64,000 nucleotides of DNA from an uncultured Prevotella sp. Its GTDB lineage: Bacteria > Bacteroidota > Bacteroidia > Bacteroidales > Bacteroidaceae. Positions 1 to 9,223 of the stretch are shown here, one piece after another. The notes under the pieces are model-generated. The model was not told the DNA's origin. It ran no database searches and was given only the letters and a program-made list of their open reading frames with translations. The position numbers and the translations under genes are program-made. Where the stretch lies: positions 62,001-126,000 of the forward strand of contig URRR01000002.1 of NCBI GenBank assembly GCA_900550365.1. Direction: 5' to 3'. Position 1 is the stretch's first letter, and each line of letters begins with the position of its first letter.

Positions 1-350
1 AACTTCTCTTCCCCAATGACGAGGAGAATCTTGACGGTCTGAACTTCCTTGCAGGCAAACGTGTAGATGAAGTTAACAAGATGGCTGAGCTTGGTACACG
101 TCTCGCTCACGTTGACGGCGGCGTACCCAACATCAGAGTTTCAGTTCCTGTACTGAACGAATACTACATCGGACAGCTCATCTATTTCTTCGAGATAGCT
201 TGCGGAATAAGCGGCAACATACTGGGTGTCAACCCGTTCAATCAGCCTGGAGTTGAAGCTTACAAGAAAAATATGTTCGCACTGCTTGACAAGCCCGGCT
301 ATGAGGCTGAAAGCAAAGCCATAAAGGAAAGACTTGCCAACGAGAAATAA
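1..350 (+). CDS. pgi: Glucose-6-phosphate isomerase, C-terminal part (5' end outside window)
   Basis: Only the last ~116 codons are present, read in the frame that begins at base 3. The enzyme interconverts glucose 6-phosphate and fructose 6-phosphate in the cytoplasm (glycolysis, gluconeogenesis). The visible segment carries the C-terminal signature of bacterial Pgi: an aromatic stretch (YYIGQLIYFFEIA) followed by LGVNPFNQPGVEAYKKNMF, where the QPGVE..K run contains the conserved active-site lysine. It ends at a TAA and is followed by a strong hairpin terminator, so it is probably the last gene of its transcript. Identification rests on recognising the conserved C-terminus. Confidence 0.93.
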   Translation, partial: LLFPNDEENLDGLNFLAGKRVDEVNKMAELGTRLAHVDGGVPNIRVSVPVLNEYYIGQLIYFFEIACGISGNILGVNPFNQPGVEAYKKNMFALLDKPGYEAESKAIKERLANEK

Positions 351-410
351 TTCCGAACTAAGAACAGAATAAAAAGCTTGACAAGTAAGAAAAGCTAACA
401 ACCATTGAGA

Positions 411-487
411 AGTGAAGGAATAAGCTGAAACCACCATTCAAAAGGCATTACGCCTAAAGGAAGTGTTCTCAGCCTTATTCCTTCACT
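411..487 (+). terminator. Rho-independent terminator after pgi
   Basis: Bases 411-428 pair with 469-487 (about 18 pairs with one bulged C) and are followed directly by a T6 run. The ~40-base loop contains its own small hairpin (AGGC/GCCT). It lies 61 bases after the pgi stop and just before the HAD gene. Confidence 0.85.
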
Positions 488-514
488 TTTTTACATCATA
501 CCGACAACAGAAAT

Positions 515-1237
515 ATGAGAGATGAAATAATCAATTATGCCAATCGCCATAACATACAGGCCTTCAAACCGAAAGCTGTGCTCTTCGATATGGACGGAGT
601 CTTGTTTAACAGCATGCCTAACCACGCTAAAAGCTGGCACAAATCAATGGCCTCATTCGGACTTGACATGTCTCCGGAAGAGGCCTATACATACGAGGGC
701 ATGAGAGGCGTTGAGACAATCAAGCTGATAGCACGCCGCCAATGGGGACGCGAGATAAGTGATGATGAAGCCGCCAAGATGTATGAGGTTAAATCAGAAA
801 CATACCGTCAATGCCCCAAGGCTGAAAAAATGGAGGGAGTTGAGCCGCTGATGCGCAAGATAAAAGCCGAAGGCATGAAGATTGTTATTGTAACAGGAAG
901 CGGCCAACATAGCCTGCTCGACAGCTTAGAGACAGAGTTTCCGGGTCTTGTAAGCCGCGACCTGATTGTAACCAGCTTCGATGTGTCGCGTGGCAAGCCC
1001 AATCCAGAACCTTATCTGCGCGGACTTGAGAAGGCAGGCATCAGGCCGGAAGAAGGCATAGTGATAGAAAACGCACCGTTAGGCGTCCGTGCCGGCGTGG
1101 CTGCAGGCATATTTACAATTGCCGTAAATACAGGTCCGCTGCCGGATGTGGCACTCGCCCGTGAAGGCGCAGACATTATTATGCCAAGCATGACTGCCCT
1201 TAATGACGCATGGGACAGCATCTTTGCAAACATATGA
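515..1237 (+). CDS. HAD-superfamily hydrolase, beta-phosphoglucomutase/phosphatase-like
   Basis: 240 residues, cytoplasmic. HAD motif I is at residues ~24-32 (DMDGVLFNS, nucleophile Asp and general acid Asp), motif II is VTGSG near residue 128, motif III is the Lys of GKPNPEPYL near 160, and motif IV is the acidic ENAPLGVRAG near 185. The helical insert between motifs I and II is a C1 cap, as in beta-phosphoglucomutase and sugar-phosphate phosphatases. The substrate cannot be read from sequence; the position behind pgi hints at a hexose or other sugar phosphate. The start is the first ATG after the pgi terminator. Family call sure, substrate unknown. Confidence 0.85.
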   Translation: MRDEIINYANRHNIQAFKPKAVLFDMDGVLFNSMPNHAKSWHKSMASFGLDMSPEEAYTYEGMRGVETIKLIARRQWGREISDDEAAKMYEVKSETYRQCPKAEKMEGVEPLMRKIKAEGMKIVIVTGSGQHSLLDSLETEFPGLVSRDLIVTSFDVSRGKPNPEPYLRGLEKAGIRPEEGIVIENAPLGVRAGVAAGIFTIAVNTGPLPDVALAREGADIIMPSMTALNDAWDSIFANI

Positions 1238-1406
1238 TTATCGTAGAGCTTACCACATTACATAAGAAATTCAACAGATAAAGATTCTGAATACGCCGTC
1301 ACACATGAACAATATTAATGCCGTTCAGCATGATAAGCAAAGCATAACGGAGTAAATGCTTAACCAAGAATTATCTTTACCGGAAACGGCAGAAACAGGC
1401 ATATTT

Positions 1407-1490
1407 ACAAAAGACCACCTTTCAGCGTGTGAAAGACGGTCTTTTGCAATGTAAAAGGCCACCTTTCAGCGAGCAAAAAGCGGCCTTTTG
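1407..1490. repeat. Dispersed GGCCGTCTTT-type palindromic repeat block (copy A)
   Basis: Alternating units of the type AAAAGACC, GAAAGACGGTCTTTTGC, AAAAGGCC and GCGGCCTTTT, separated by short variable spacers (for example TTTCAGCG, AATGT). The same units recur at 18837-18920, 25403-25456, 36091-36172, 43564-43650 and 61662-61742. The units are partly self-complementary and can fold into hairpins with T-runs. Confidence 0.75.
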
Positions 1491-1513
1491 AAAAATGATT
1501 TGTAGAAACAAAC

Positions 1514-1541
1514 CGGGCTGTGCTCAGTTGAACACAGCCCG
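1514..1541 (-). terminator. Terminator of the nuo operon
   Basis: Perfect 9-base-pair stem (CGGGCTGTG at 1514-1522 with CACAGCCCG at 1533-1541) and a 10-base loop. On the minus strand it is followed by GTTTGTTTCT. It lies 30 bases beyond the nuoN stop. Confidence 0.8.
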
Positions 1542-1571
1542 ATAATTATTAATCAATATTTAAAAATCAAC

Positions 1572-3008
1572 TCAGGCTGCAGCCTCAATCCAGTCGTAGA
1601 AGAAACTGCATACTCCGAAGAGCAGGATACCTGCAGTACAGATAGTCAAAGCAAGCTTTGTGCCGCAGTCGCTCTTGAAGGTCGGCAGCGGCGCTTCTGC
1701 CTTCTTTATATACATTGCCTTGACAATAAGCAGATAGTAGTAAAGGCTCACTACCGTATTTATCAATGCGATAAATACCACTACGTAAGTCAATGCTGAA
1801 CCCTCATGCGCGGCAGCCATAAATACAAAGAACTTACTGAACATTCCTGCAAAAGGCGGGATACCTGCCAAAGAGAACAGTGCAAAGGTCATAAGAAGCG
1901 ACAACTTGGGGTTGGTTGTATAAAGACCATTATAAGCATCCATATCCGTCACTCCGCCATTATTCTCCTCAACCACTGCAATTACGCTGAATACGGCAAG
2001 GTTGGCTACGATGTAAACCAGGACATAATACGACAATGCAGCTACTCCCATTGTGCTGTCACCGATTACGGCAAGCATGATGTATCCTGCCTGAGATATA
2101 GAACTGAACGCCATGAAGCGCTTGAGATCTTTCTGCCTGATTGCAAACAGGTTGCCGACAGTAATCGTAAGTACAACAAGAATGTAAAGAACGTAAGTCC
2201 AATATTCGGTAAGCGGCGCAAACACCTTCATCAGGATGGCCATCAGGGCAAATGCCGCAGCACCCTTAGAGATAACGCTAAGATAACCCGTCACTGTGGT
2301 TGGCGCACCTTGATATGCGTCAGCTGTCCAGAAGTGGAACGGAACAAGGCTTATCTTAAATCCAAGACCGCTGAAGAAGAAAACCATACCCATGATGCTC
2401 ATTGCCAGATGTTGCTTAGCTGCAAGCACCGTTACGACATCATCAAAGTAAAGAGTACCGGCCGCACCGTATATGAACGATATACCGAACAACATGACAC
2501 CGCTTGAGAAAATAGCGGTAAGTACAAACTTGGCGGCACCCTCAGCCGAGTTATGACGGTATTTATCAAGTGCAACGAGGCAGGCCATAGGCACTGAAGC
2601 CATTTCAAGTCCGAGGAAGAACATAAGGAAATGACCTGAACTGATCATCATGTTCATTCCCAACAGCGTGGAAATCACAAGCATATAAAATTCGCCTTCC
2701 TTGAAGCTTGTGTCCTCACGGCTAAGCCACTTGCGGCTCTGAATCAGCACAATAAGTGTACCGCCCGCAAGAATAGCCTTCATAACGTTGGCAGCAGTAG
2801 TGGTAACATACATTCCGCCAAAAGCCGACGTGGGCTCCTGAGGAACTACAGAGACAATCACCTGGACAAGCATCATAAGGCAGACAAGCGGATTGTACCA
2901 TTTGCGCTCGCTGCTCCGGGCTGACGCGAAGTCGGCAATAAAGGTGATAATAAGGATAGCCATCAGTGTGGCTTCCGGTATCATGTTTAAAAATTGACTG
3001 TAATTCAT
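1572..3008 (-). CDS. nuoN: NADH-quinone oxidoreductase subunit N
   Basis: About 478 residues, almost entirely hydrophobic (about 14 membrane spans). NuoN is one of the three antiporter-like proton-pumping subunits of the complex I membrane arm. The proton-antiporter family pattern is visible: a buried acidic residue in FLGLEMASVPMACLVALDK, lysines in the central helices, and the KDLKRFMAFSSISQAGYIML motif. The frame is open 13 codons further upstream, but the ATG at 3008 (MNYSQFLN) fits the family start. The upstream codons lie in a repeat-derived spacer. It is the last gene of the nuo operon, before the terminator at 1514-1541. Confidence 0.93.
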   Translation of the reverse strand: MNYSQFLNMIPEATLMAILIITFIADFASARSSERKWYNPLVCLMMLVQVIVSVVPQEPTSAFGGMYVTTTAANVMKAILAGGTLIVLIQSRKWLSREDTSFKEGEFYMLVISTLLGMNMMISSGHFLMFFLGLEMASVPMACLVALDKYRHNSAEGAAKFVLTAIFSSGVMLFGISFIYGAAGTLYFDDVVTVLAAKQHLAMSIMGMVFFFSGLGFKISLVPFHFWTADAYQGAPTTVTGYLSVISKGAAAFALMAILMKVFAPLTEYWTYVLYILVVLTITVGNLFAIRQKDLKRFMAFSSISQAGYIMLAVIGDSTMGVAALSYYVLVYIVANLAVFSVIAVVEENNGGVTDMDAYNGLYTTNPKLSLLMTFALFSLAGIPPFAGMFSKFFVFMAAAHEGSALTYVVVFIALINTVVSLYYYLLIVKAMYIKKAEAPLPTFKSDCGTKLALTICTAGILLFGVCSFFYDWIEAAA

Positions 3009-3029
3009 TGTTCTGCTTTTTTTAGTCAA

Positions 3030-3093
3030 CAAGTGACAAGCAGACAAGCGGCAAGGACTGTTTCACCTTGTCATCTTGTCACTCGTCTGCTTG
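3030..3093. repeat. Imperfect inverted repeat in the nuoM-nuoN spacer
   Basis: The ~95-base gap is the second longest inside the nuo operon, after the gap before nuoH. It contains repeated CAAGTGACAAG / CAAGCAGACAAG units facing CTTGTCATCTTGTCACTCGTCTGCTTG-like units. CAAGCAGAC (3037-3045) pairs with GTCTGCTTG (3085-3093), and GCAAGG with CCTTG. Related CTTGT units occur at 61988-62015. Confidence 0.55.
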
Positions 3094-3103
3094 CATACTG
3101 TTA

Positions 3104-4609
3104 TCATATTGAAGCTATTGCTGAAACATTGTTGATATGGTCGATAATCGGCACTAACGCATTGTCGATAACCTCGCTTGCCCACAGTGGAGCAATACCG
3201 AGACCGGCAACACAGAAGATGAGGCAACATACAGCTACGCGCTCATCCCATGTGGCGTCTGTAAGCTGCTCGTAATGCGGGTCAGCCACCTTGCCGTAAA
3301 GAATCTTTCCTACAACACGCAGAATGTAAACCGCTGTTACAACAATACTTGTACATGCGATTATTGTTGCCGTACGGTGGAATACGTCATTATTTGCAAA
3401 TGAACCGACGAAAATCGTCATCTCGGCAACGAAACCTGAGAAGCCTGGCAGACCGAGGTTGGCCAAACCGGCAACTACGTATCCTACACTGAGGAACGGC
3501 ATAATCTTCATCAATCCACCAAGCTGGCGTACGTCACGCGTATGTGTACGGCCATAAATCATACCGATAAGAGCGAAGAACAATGCTGTCATCAGTCCGT
3601 GAGAAAGCATCTGGAGAATAGCTCCCGTACATGAAGTCTTTGTCATCATCAGCAAAGCGAAAAGTACAAGACCGCAGTGAGAAACAGATGAATAAGCATT
3701 GATATACTTCAAGTCAGTCTGTACACATGCTGACAATGCTCCGTAAACCACTGAGATGGTAGTCAGGATTAGGAATATCCAAGCCAGTTCATGTGCAGCC
3801 TCCGGCAAAAGGAACATAGCGATACGGAAACATCCGTAACCTCCCAACTTCATCAGCACTCCCGCGTGCAACATTGACACGGCTGTAGGCGCTGAAGCAT
3901 GACCGTCGGGGCTCCATGTATGGAACGGGAAGAGAGCACCGAGCACTCCAAAACCGATGAATACGAATGGGAAGAACACCTTCTGTACTGCCACAGGAAT
4001 GTTGTGAAGAGCTGCTATCTCAAGCACGTTCATCGTCGTAGCTCCGCTGCCGAAGTAAATTCCGAGGATTCCGAGGATAAGCAATGCCGAACCGCCCATA
4101 AGCATAAGGGTAAGTTTCATTGCTGAGTACTCTTTATGTCCGCTGCCCCATACACCGATTAACAAGTACATCGGGATAAGAGCAACCTCATAGAACATGA
4201 ACATCGTGAACATGTCTATGCTGATGAAGAATCCGTAAACACCTGTACTAAGCAGAGTAAACCAAAGGAAATACTCCTTGGTAAGCGGCTTGAGCTGCCA
4301 TGATGCAAATGTACCGGTGAATACTATTATGCTCGACAAGAGCAACATAACAACAGATATTCCGTCAACACCTACGGCATAAGCGATATTCAGAGGCTCA
4401 AACCAAGGAATACTGTAAGTGAACAACATCTCATCTGTATTACCGGCGGCCCTCATCTGAATGAACGTAACCGTCAGCCAAATTGACAAGAGCAACAGAC
4501 AAGAAGCACCTGTCACCATAACACCGCGCACCTGGTTAAGGTTGCGTGCAAGCCACAAGCCAAGCAGCATCAGCGCGGGAATCAATACAAATAAACTTAA
4601 TATACTCAT
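3104..4609 (-). CDS. nuoM: NADH-quinone oxidoreductase subunit M
   Basis: 501 residues, a polytopic inner-membrane protein of the antiporter-like family and a proton-pumping unit of complex I. Recognisable motifs are the buried Glu in MFMFYEVALIPMYLLIG, the FPFHTWSPDGHASAPTAVSM stretch in the discontinuous-helix region, and the KYINAYSSVSHCGLV motif. The length matches the family. Start ATG at 4609 is 15 bases after the nuoL stop, so the two are probably translated from one mRNA. Confidence 0.95.
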   Translation of the reverse strand: MSILSLFVLIPALMLLGLWLARNLNQVRGVMVTGASCLLLLSIWLTVTFIQMRAAGNTDEMLFTYSIPWFEPLNIAYAVGVDGISVVMLLLSSIIVFTGTFASWQLKPLTKEYFLWFTLLSTGVYGFFISIDMFTMFMFYEVALIPMYLLIGVWGSGHKEYSAMKLTLMLMGGSALLILGILGIYFGSGATTMNVLEIAALHNIPVAVQKVFFPFVFIGFGVLGALFPFHTWSPDGHASAPTAVSMLHAGVLMKLGGYGCFRIAMFLLPEAAHELAWIFLILTTISVVYGALSACVQTDLKYINAYSSVSHCGLVLFALLMMTKTSCTGAILQMLSHGLMTALFFALIGMIYGRTHTRDVRQLGGLMKIMPFLSVGYVVAGLANLGLPGFSGFVAEMTIFVGSFANNDVFHRTATIIACTSIVVTAVYILRVVGKILYGKVADPHYEQLTDATWDERVAVCCLIFCVAGLGIAPLWASEVIDNALVPIIDHINNVSAIASI

Positions 4610-4624
4610 TTTACCGGTTTTCTA

Positions 4625-6604
4625 TTATAGACAAATACATATCAAGACTAACGCGATTGTTCCGGTAAGGAACCATACGGCATACTGACGCACATCACCG
4701 CTTTGCCAGCCACGGATACTCTCACCCGCCTCATTAGCTCCCCAAGCCATAAAGTTCATGGCACCGTCAACAACATGGCGGTCAAACCAAGCCAAAGGAC
4801 GGCTTACACAACGGAAGATAATCTTATGGGTTATAAACATCCAAACCTCGTCGAGATAGAAACGGCGGTAAGCCGCACGGTGCAGGCGAGGGAACTTACG
4901 TGCCAGCATATCGGCAACAGGAGTTTCTTCACCTTTATACATATAAGTTGCAAGTCCGATACCGCAAAGTGCAAGAATTGTACTTGATGCTGCAACAGCC
5001 CAATTAGTATGAGTACCGAAACCGATACCGTTAGCCGATACGAACTCTCCGAACTCGAATACGTGCAGAGTTCCGAAAATTCCGACGAGCAACGTGATAG
5101 CTGACAACACGATAAGAGGTATTGTCATCGAGCTCGGTGCCTCATGAGGCTGGTGAGCACCTTCTGCCTTGTGAGTTTCATAATAGCTCTTGCCCCAGAA
5201 AATAGAATAATACAGACGGAACATGTAGAAAGCCGTCATGGCAGCGATACAGCTCATTATTACTCCCATCACCGGAGAAAAGTTATAACATGCGACAAGA
5301 ATCTCATCCTTTGAGCAGAAGCCTGAGAAGAACGGGATACCTGCTATAGCCAGACATGAGATAAGGAATGTCCAGTGGGTAACCGGCATGTACTTACGGA
5401 GACCGCCCATGTACATCTTCTCATTTGAATGAACAGCATGGATAATACATCCTGCACCAAGGAACAGGCAGGCCTTAAACATAGCATGAGTAAACAAATG
5501 ATACATTCCGGCCATATAACCCAGACCGTTTACATCAGCATATTCTTCAGTCATAGCAACCTTTCCGAGTTCGGGGTCAGGCATACATACTCCGAGAGCA
5601 ACAAGCATGAAACCAATCTGTGAAATTGTCGAGAAAGCAAGCACACGCTTGATATCGCTTTGGCAACAAGCAACAACAGCAGCATAGAAAGCTGTGAAAG
5701 CCGCAATATATGCCACCCAATGCAAAGCTTCAGGAGCAAATTCTATGAACAACGGGAACAGACTTGCCACAAGATAAACACCGGCAACGACCATGGTTGC
5801 GGCATGAATCAGGGCGCTGACAGGAGTCGGGCCTTCCATTGCGTCAGGCAACCAGATGTGCAACGGGAACATAGCGCTCTTACCTGCACCTCCGATAAAC
5901 ATAAGGAACAATGCTGTCGGCATAATCCAACCGGCCTGCTGAAGTGCTCCAATCTGCGCCGGAGCCATTGCCGTAAGGTCATAATTGAACGTTCCTACAT
6001 AGAAGCTGTAAAACAGAATACCTATAAGGAAGAACAAGTCAGCAAAACGCGTTACGATGAACGCCTTCTTTGATGCTGCAACCGCGGCATGTAACGGATA
6101 ATAAAAACCGATGAGCAGATATGAGCTAACGCCCACAAGCTCCCAGAACAGATACATCTGGAAAATATTCGTGGCTACAACCAGCCCCAGCATTGACATG
6201 GTGAAGAGGCTCAGGAATGCATAATAGCGCTGGAAACCTTTTTCACCGTGCATATACCCGAACGAATATATGTGGACCATGAAGCTGACCGTAGAAATAA
6301 CGATGAGCATCATAACAGATATCGGAGTCAGACGGAAACCGATATTAAATGTCAGAAGCTCGGAAAATTTCAGCCACGTAAAGTCAAAAACGGTTACCGT
6401 CGGGAACAATCCGGTTGCGGCGTCACGTCCTTGAACGAGAAAATACTCAAATGCCGTATAATAACACAAAACGGTCACGATAGCCAAAGAACAAGTGCCG
6501 ATAAGTCCTGAGACCTTATGTGACATCTTCATTCCGGCCAACCCCAACAACACAAATGTGATAGCAGGCAGCAAGAGTATCAGAAATACATAACTATAAT
6601 CCAT
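4625..6604 (-). CDS. nuoL: NADH-quinone oxidoreductase subunit L
   Basis: 659 residues, the largest antiporter-like subunit, at the distal end of the complex I membrane arm with the long lateral helix in its C-terminal part. Family motifs include YLFWELVGVSSYLLIGFYY (buried Glu), KSAMFPLHIWLPDAMEGPTP, and DIKRVLAFSTISQIGFM. The region after about residue 480 is less conserved and contains a soluble His/Glu-rich loop (KAEGAHQPHEAPS). The length fits NuoL. It starts 7 bases after the nuoK stop. Confidence 0.96.
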   Translation of the reverse strand: MDYSYVFLILLLPAITFVLLGLAGMKMSHKVSGLIGTCSLAIVTVLCYYTAFEYFLVQGRDAATGLFPTVTVFDFTWLKFSELLTFNIGFRLTPISVMMLIVISTVSFMVHIYSFGYMHGEKGFQRYYAFLSLFTMSMLGLVVATNIFQMYLFWELVGVSSYLLIGFYYPLHAAVAASKKAFIVTRFADLFFLIGILFYSFYVGTFNYDLTAMAPAQIGALQQAGWIMPTALFLMFIGGAGKSAMFPLHIWLPDAMEGPTPVSALIHAATMVVAGVYLVASLFPLFIEFAPEALHWVAYIAAFTAFYAAVVACCQSDIKRVLAFSTISQIGFMLVALGVCMPDPELGKVAMTEEYADVNGLGYMAGMYHLFTHAMFKACLFLGAGCIIHAVHSNEKMYMGGLRKYMPVTHWTFLISCLAIAGIPFFSGFCSKDEILVACYNFSPVMGVIMSCIAAMTAFYMFRLYYSIFWGKSYYETHKAEGAHQPHEAPSSMTIPLIVLSAITLLVGIFGTLHVFEFGEFVSANGIGFGTHTNWAVAASSTILALCGIGLATYMYKGEETPVADMLARKFPRLHRAAYRRFYLDEVWMFITHKIIFRCVSRPLAWFDRHVVDGAMNFMAWGANEAGESIRGWQSGDVRQYAVWFLTGTIALVLICICL

Positions 6605-6611
6605 AACTCAA

Positions 6612-6920
6612 TTAATTTTTCATGTTTTCAATACTGTTCACCTGGTCACTGTGGAAATTGCGGTAAACGTTAATTATAATTGCTATCGCCACGGCTGTCT
6701 CGGCTGCACTTACACCGATACTGAACAGTGTGAAGAAGAATCCTTCAAACTGACCAGGATAAAGCAGACGGTTGAAAGCCGCGAAGTTAATATCTACCGA
6801 GTTGAGTATCAACTCAACAGAGATAAGCATGGCTATCAGGTTTCGTCTGGTGATAAACCCGAAAACGCCAATGAAAAACAATAGTGCTGAAAGCACAAAG
6901 AAATATTCAACTGGTACCAT
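6612..6920 (-). CDS. nuoK: NADH-quinone oxidoreductase subunit K
   Basis: 102 residues with three membrane helices, as in NuoK/Nad4L. The conserved membrane-buried glutamate of helix 2 is in MLISVELILNSVDINF. The subunit is part of the proton path between NuoH/A/J and the antiporter-like subunits. It lies 6 bases after the nuoJ stop and 7 before the nuoL start, within the operon. Confidence 0.95.
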   Translation of the reverse strand: MVPVEYFFVLSALLFFIGVFGFITRRNLIAMLISVELILNSVDINFAAFNRLLYPGQFEGFFFTLFSIGVSAAETAVAIAIIINVYRNFHSDQVNSIENMKN

Positions 6921-6926
6921 ACTATA

Positions 6927-7445
6927 TTACTCCTTTCTCGATATTACGATTCCACCAATGATACATGCAAGCAGAAATACCGAAATAAACTCGAACGGCA
7001 ATACATACTGATACTTTTCTGACCCCATAAGAGTTTTTCCTATGACGGTCATCGGAACCTCTGCATCTGCCATCTGCATTGACATGTCAATGAACTTATT
7101 CTTGAAAAACACTGCCAAAACCGTAACAAGCCCTACAACAGTCATAAGTGCGCCGAAAGCCACACGGCTGCCCTTAAGACGTTCTACCATACCCTGAAGG
7201 GTGCGCTTGCTTACAAGCTGAATGGCAAAAATGTAAATCATGGTTATACCTCCGGCATATACACTTATCTGGGCTGCGCCAAGGAATGTATAATCAAGCA
7301 GGAAATATAAACCGGCAACACCCAAGAGAACGAACAGCAGGAAAGTGGCCGCTCTCATAATCCGCTTTGTCATTATACAAACAACGGCTGAACCGAGAAT
7401 GACAACTGCAAGAATCAAAAACATTACCATATTAGCCATATTCAC
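6927..7445 (-). CDS. nuoJ: NADH-quinone oxidoreductase subunit J
   Basis: 172 residues, five predicted membrane helices, small membrane-arm subunit of complex I. The family-typical YAGGITMIYIFAIQL segment (helix 3) is visible around residues 62-76. The position between nuoI and nuoK with 6-9 base gaps is the canonical order. Confidence 0.93.
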   Translation of the reverse strand: MNMANMVMFLILAVVILGSAVVCIMTKRIMRAATFLLFVLLGVAGLYFLLDYTFLGAAQISVYAGGITMIYIFAIQLVSKRTLQGMVERLKGSRVAFGALMTVVGLVTVLAVFFKNKFIDMSMQMADAEVPMTVIGKTLMGSEKYQYVLPFEFISVFLLACIIGGIVISRKE

Positions 7446-7454
7446 GTTCTCCTT

Positions 7455-7991
7455 TTACTTAATTTTCGTATTGAATGTACCGATTTCTAAAGGCGCACCG
7501 CCATCCGTAATATTAGGCAATGCCGGCTTGAACTTTTCTTTGTCAAGATGTAATACAAGAGTGTCACGGCTGAACGTTGAATTTTCAAAATCGTTGACAA
7601 ACTTTATCGCATCATGCGGACATGCGTTGACACAAAGCTCACAGAACATGCACTCGCCCAAATCGTAGACATAATCCTCAAGTACACGTTTTTTCTTGCC
7701 GTCCTCAGTCTCAACCATTTTAGATACGACCTTTATCGTTCCGTTGGGACATGCCATTTCGCACAGTTTGCACGCAACACATTTATTGTTGCCTTCGGCA
7801 TCTTGCGGCATAATGAGACGACCACGATGACGCTGCGAAACGTGCAGAGTGGTCTTCCTGTTCTCTGGATACTGCTCGGTGACTTTCTTCGTGAGATATT
7901 CACGGAAAGTCACACCAAGTCCCGTAGCCAAAGACTTCAGGCCGTCTTTAATTCCGCCGAAATATGATTTATTATTCTCTTCCATTATCAA
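7455..7991 (-). CDS. nuoI: NADH-quinone oxidoreductase subunit I (2 x 4Fe-4S ferredoxin)
   Basis: 178 residues, peripheral-arm subunit. Two CxxCxxCxxxCP cluster motifs are visible: CVACKLCEMACP near residue 70 and CMFCELCVNACP near residue 114. They bind the N6a/N6b type clusters that pass electrons to NuoB. The N-terminal amphipathic helix (KDGLKSLATGLGVTFREY) is the usual membrane-associated segment. The start could be the ATG at 7991 or the second Met two codons later. Confidence 0.95.
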   Translation of the reverse strand: MIMEENNKSYFGGIKDGLKSLATGLGVTFREYLTKKVTEQYPENRKTTLHVSQRHRGRLIMPQDAEGNNKCVACKLCEMACPNGTIKVVSKMVETEDGKKKRVLEDYVYDLGECMFCELCVNACPHDAIKFVNDFENSTFSRDTLVLHLDKEKFKPALPNITDGGAPLEIGTFNTKIK

Positions 7992-8021
7992 ATGAATTCA
8001 ATGTTAAACACATTTATATCT

Positions 8022-9104
8022 TTAGAAATGCCAGCCAAGGGCCACAACGATTGTCATAATAACGAGGTTGAGCAGACTCAACGGCATAAGATACTTCCAC
8101 TCCAGTTTCAAAATCTGGTCAATACGCAAGCGAGGATACGTCCACTTAATCCAGAGAAGAATCCAGACAAGGAAGAACGTTTTCGCCAGGAACCAAATAA
8201 TACCGGGAATATAATCCATAACGGCATTGAATCCGTCAAGACCTGCGATATGCAACGGCATCCAACCGCCGAGGAACACTGCAGAGGCTACACCTGCAAC
8301 GATGAAGAGGTTTAGATATTCTGCAAGATAGAAGAAACCAAAACCCATACCAGAATACTCAGTGTGATAACCTGCTGTAAGCTCACTTTCAGCCTCAGCC
8401 AAGTCAAACGGGCCACGGTTAGCCTCAGCATTACCGGCAACAAGGAACACGAGGAATGCGATAATAGCCGGGATATGGCCCTTGAATATCAGCCAACCGT
8501 CACTCTGTGCCTCAATAATGCCTGAGAAACTCATTGTTCCGGTAAGAGCCACTGCCGTTATAAGACACAGGCAAAGCGACATCTCGTAAGAAATCATCTG
8601 CACAGCACCACGCATTGCAGAAACAACTGAATACTTGTTGTTAGAACCCCAACCGGCAAGGAATATACCTACAACACCGATACTTGAAATAGCGGTAAGA
8701 AGGAATACACCAACATTGAAATCAAGAATCTGCGCACCTTTGTTCCACGGCATAAAGGCAAATGCACCGACACTACCAATAATCACGAGGAAAGGCGCGA
8801 TAGCGTAAAGAAGCTTGTCTGCCCTGTCAACAGGGAAAATTTCCTTAATAAGCATCTTCAGCACGTCAGCAAACACCTGGAAGATACCCCATTTGCCGAC
8901 ACGCATCGGGCCGAGACGGCACTGGAAGAAAGCGCAGACCTTACGTTCCATATATATAAGTACGATTGCCAGCATGGCATAAGCCACCAATATCAACAAG
9001 CCGACAATAACGCACTCTATAAGGATTGACCAAAAATTACCTAATCCCAAGGTATCCCTGAGCAGGCTGTCAAACCACGTTGTTACTATACTAAAATCAA
9101 ACAC
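8022..9104 (-). CDS. nuoH: NADH-quinone oxidoreductase subunit H
   Basis: 360 residues, eight or nine membrane helices. NuoH forms much of the quinone-binding site. Typical elements are YMERKVCAFFQCRLGPMRVG (first cytoplasmic loop), RGPFDLAEAESELTAGYHTEYSGM (acid-rich quinone loop) and the C-terminal WIKWTYPRLRIDQ. The 119-base gap upstream to nuoCD is the longest in the operon and is AT-rich, without a clear promoter or stem. Confidence 0.96.
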   Translation of the reverse strand: MFDFSIVTTWFDSLLRDTLGLGNFWSILIECVIVGLLILVAYAMLAIVLIYMERKVCAFFQCRLGPMRVGKWGIFQVFADVLKMLIKEIFPVDRADKLLYAIAPFLVIIGSVGAFAFMPWNKGAQILDFNVGVFLLTAISSIGVVGIFLAGWGSNNKYSVVSAMRGAVQMISYEMSLCLCLITAVALTGTMSFSGIIEAQSDGWLIFKGHIPAIIAFLVFLVAGNAEANRGPFDLAEAESELTAGYHTEYSGMGFGFFYLAEYLNLFIVAGVASAVFLGGWMPLHIAGLDGFNAVMDYIPGIIWFLAKTFFLVWILLWIKWTYPRLRIDQILKLEWKYLMPLSLLNLVIMTIVVALGWHF

Positions 9105-9223
9105 TTTTCTTTAAAGTTTAAGTTTATGAATTGAAGAAGCATCAGAATTAAAGTGCTTAAAACAATACAGATTTTTTCAATAATTATTTTTTCACTCTTG
9201 TTCCTTCACTCTTCACTTACTTA

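Larger units (their letters stand above)
1238..1571. other. Gene-free stretch between convergent HAD gene and nuoN
   Basis: 334 bases between two converging transcription units. The first 170 bases show nothing recognisable. Then come a GGCCGTCTTT-type repeat block (1407-1490) and the nuo terminator hairpin (1514-1541). No open frame, tRNA or promoter of the local type was seen. Confidence 0.7.

Noticed and set aside
1806..2507. Long open frame (233 codons) antisense to nuoN
   Set aside because: Composition is Cys/His/Lys-rich and shadow-like; the opposite strand is a clear NuoN. Similar antisense frames at 10094-10786, 16437-17135 and 5660-6073 were dismissed for the same reason.
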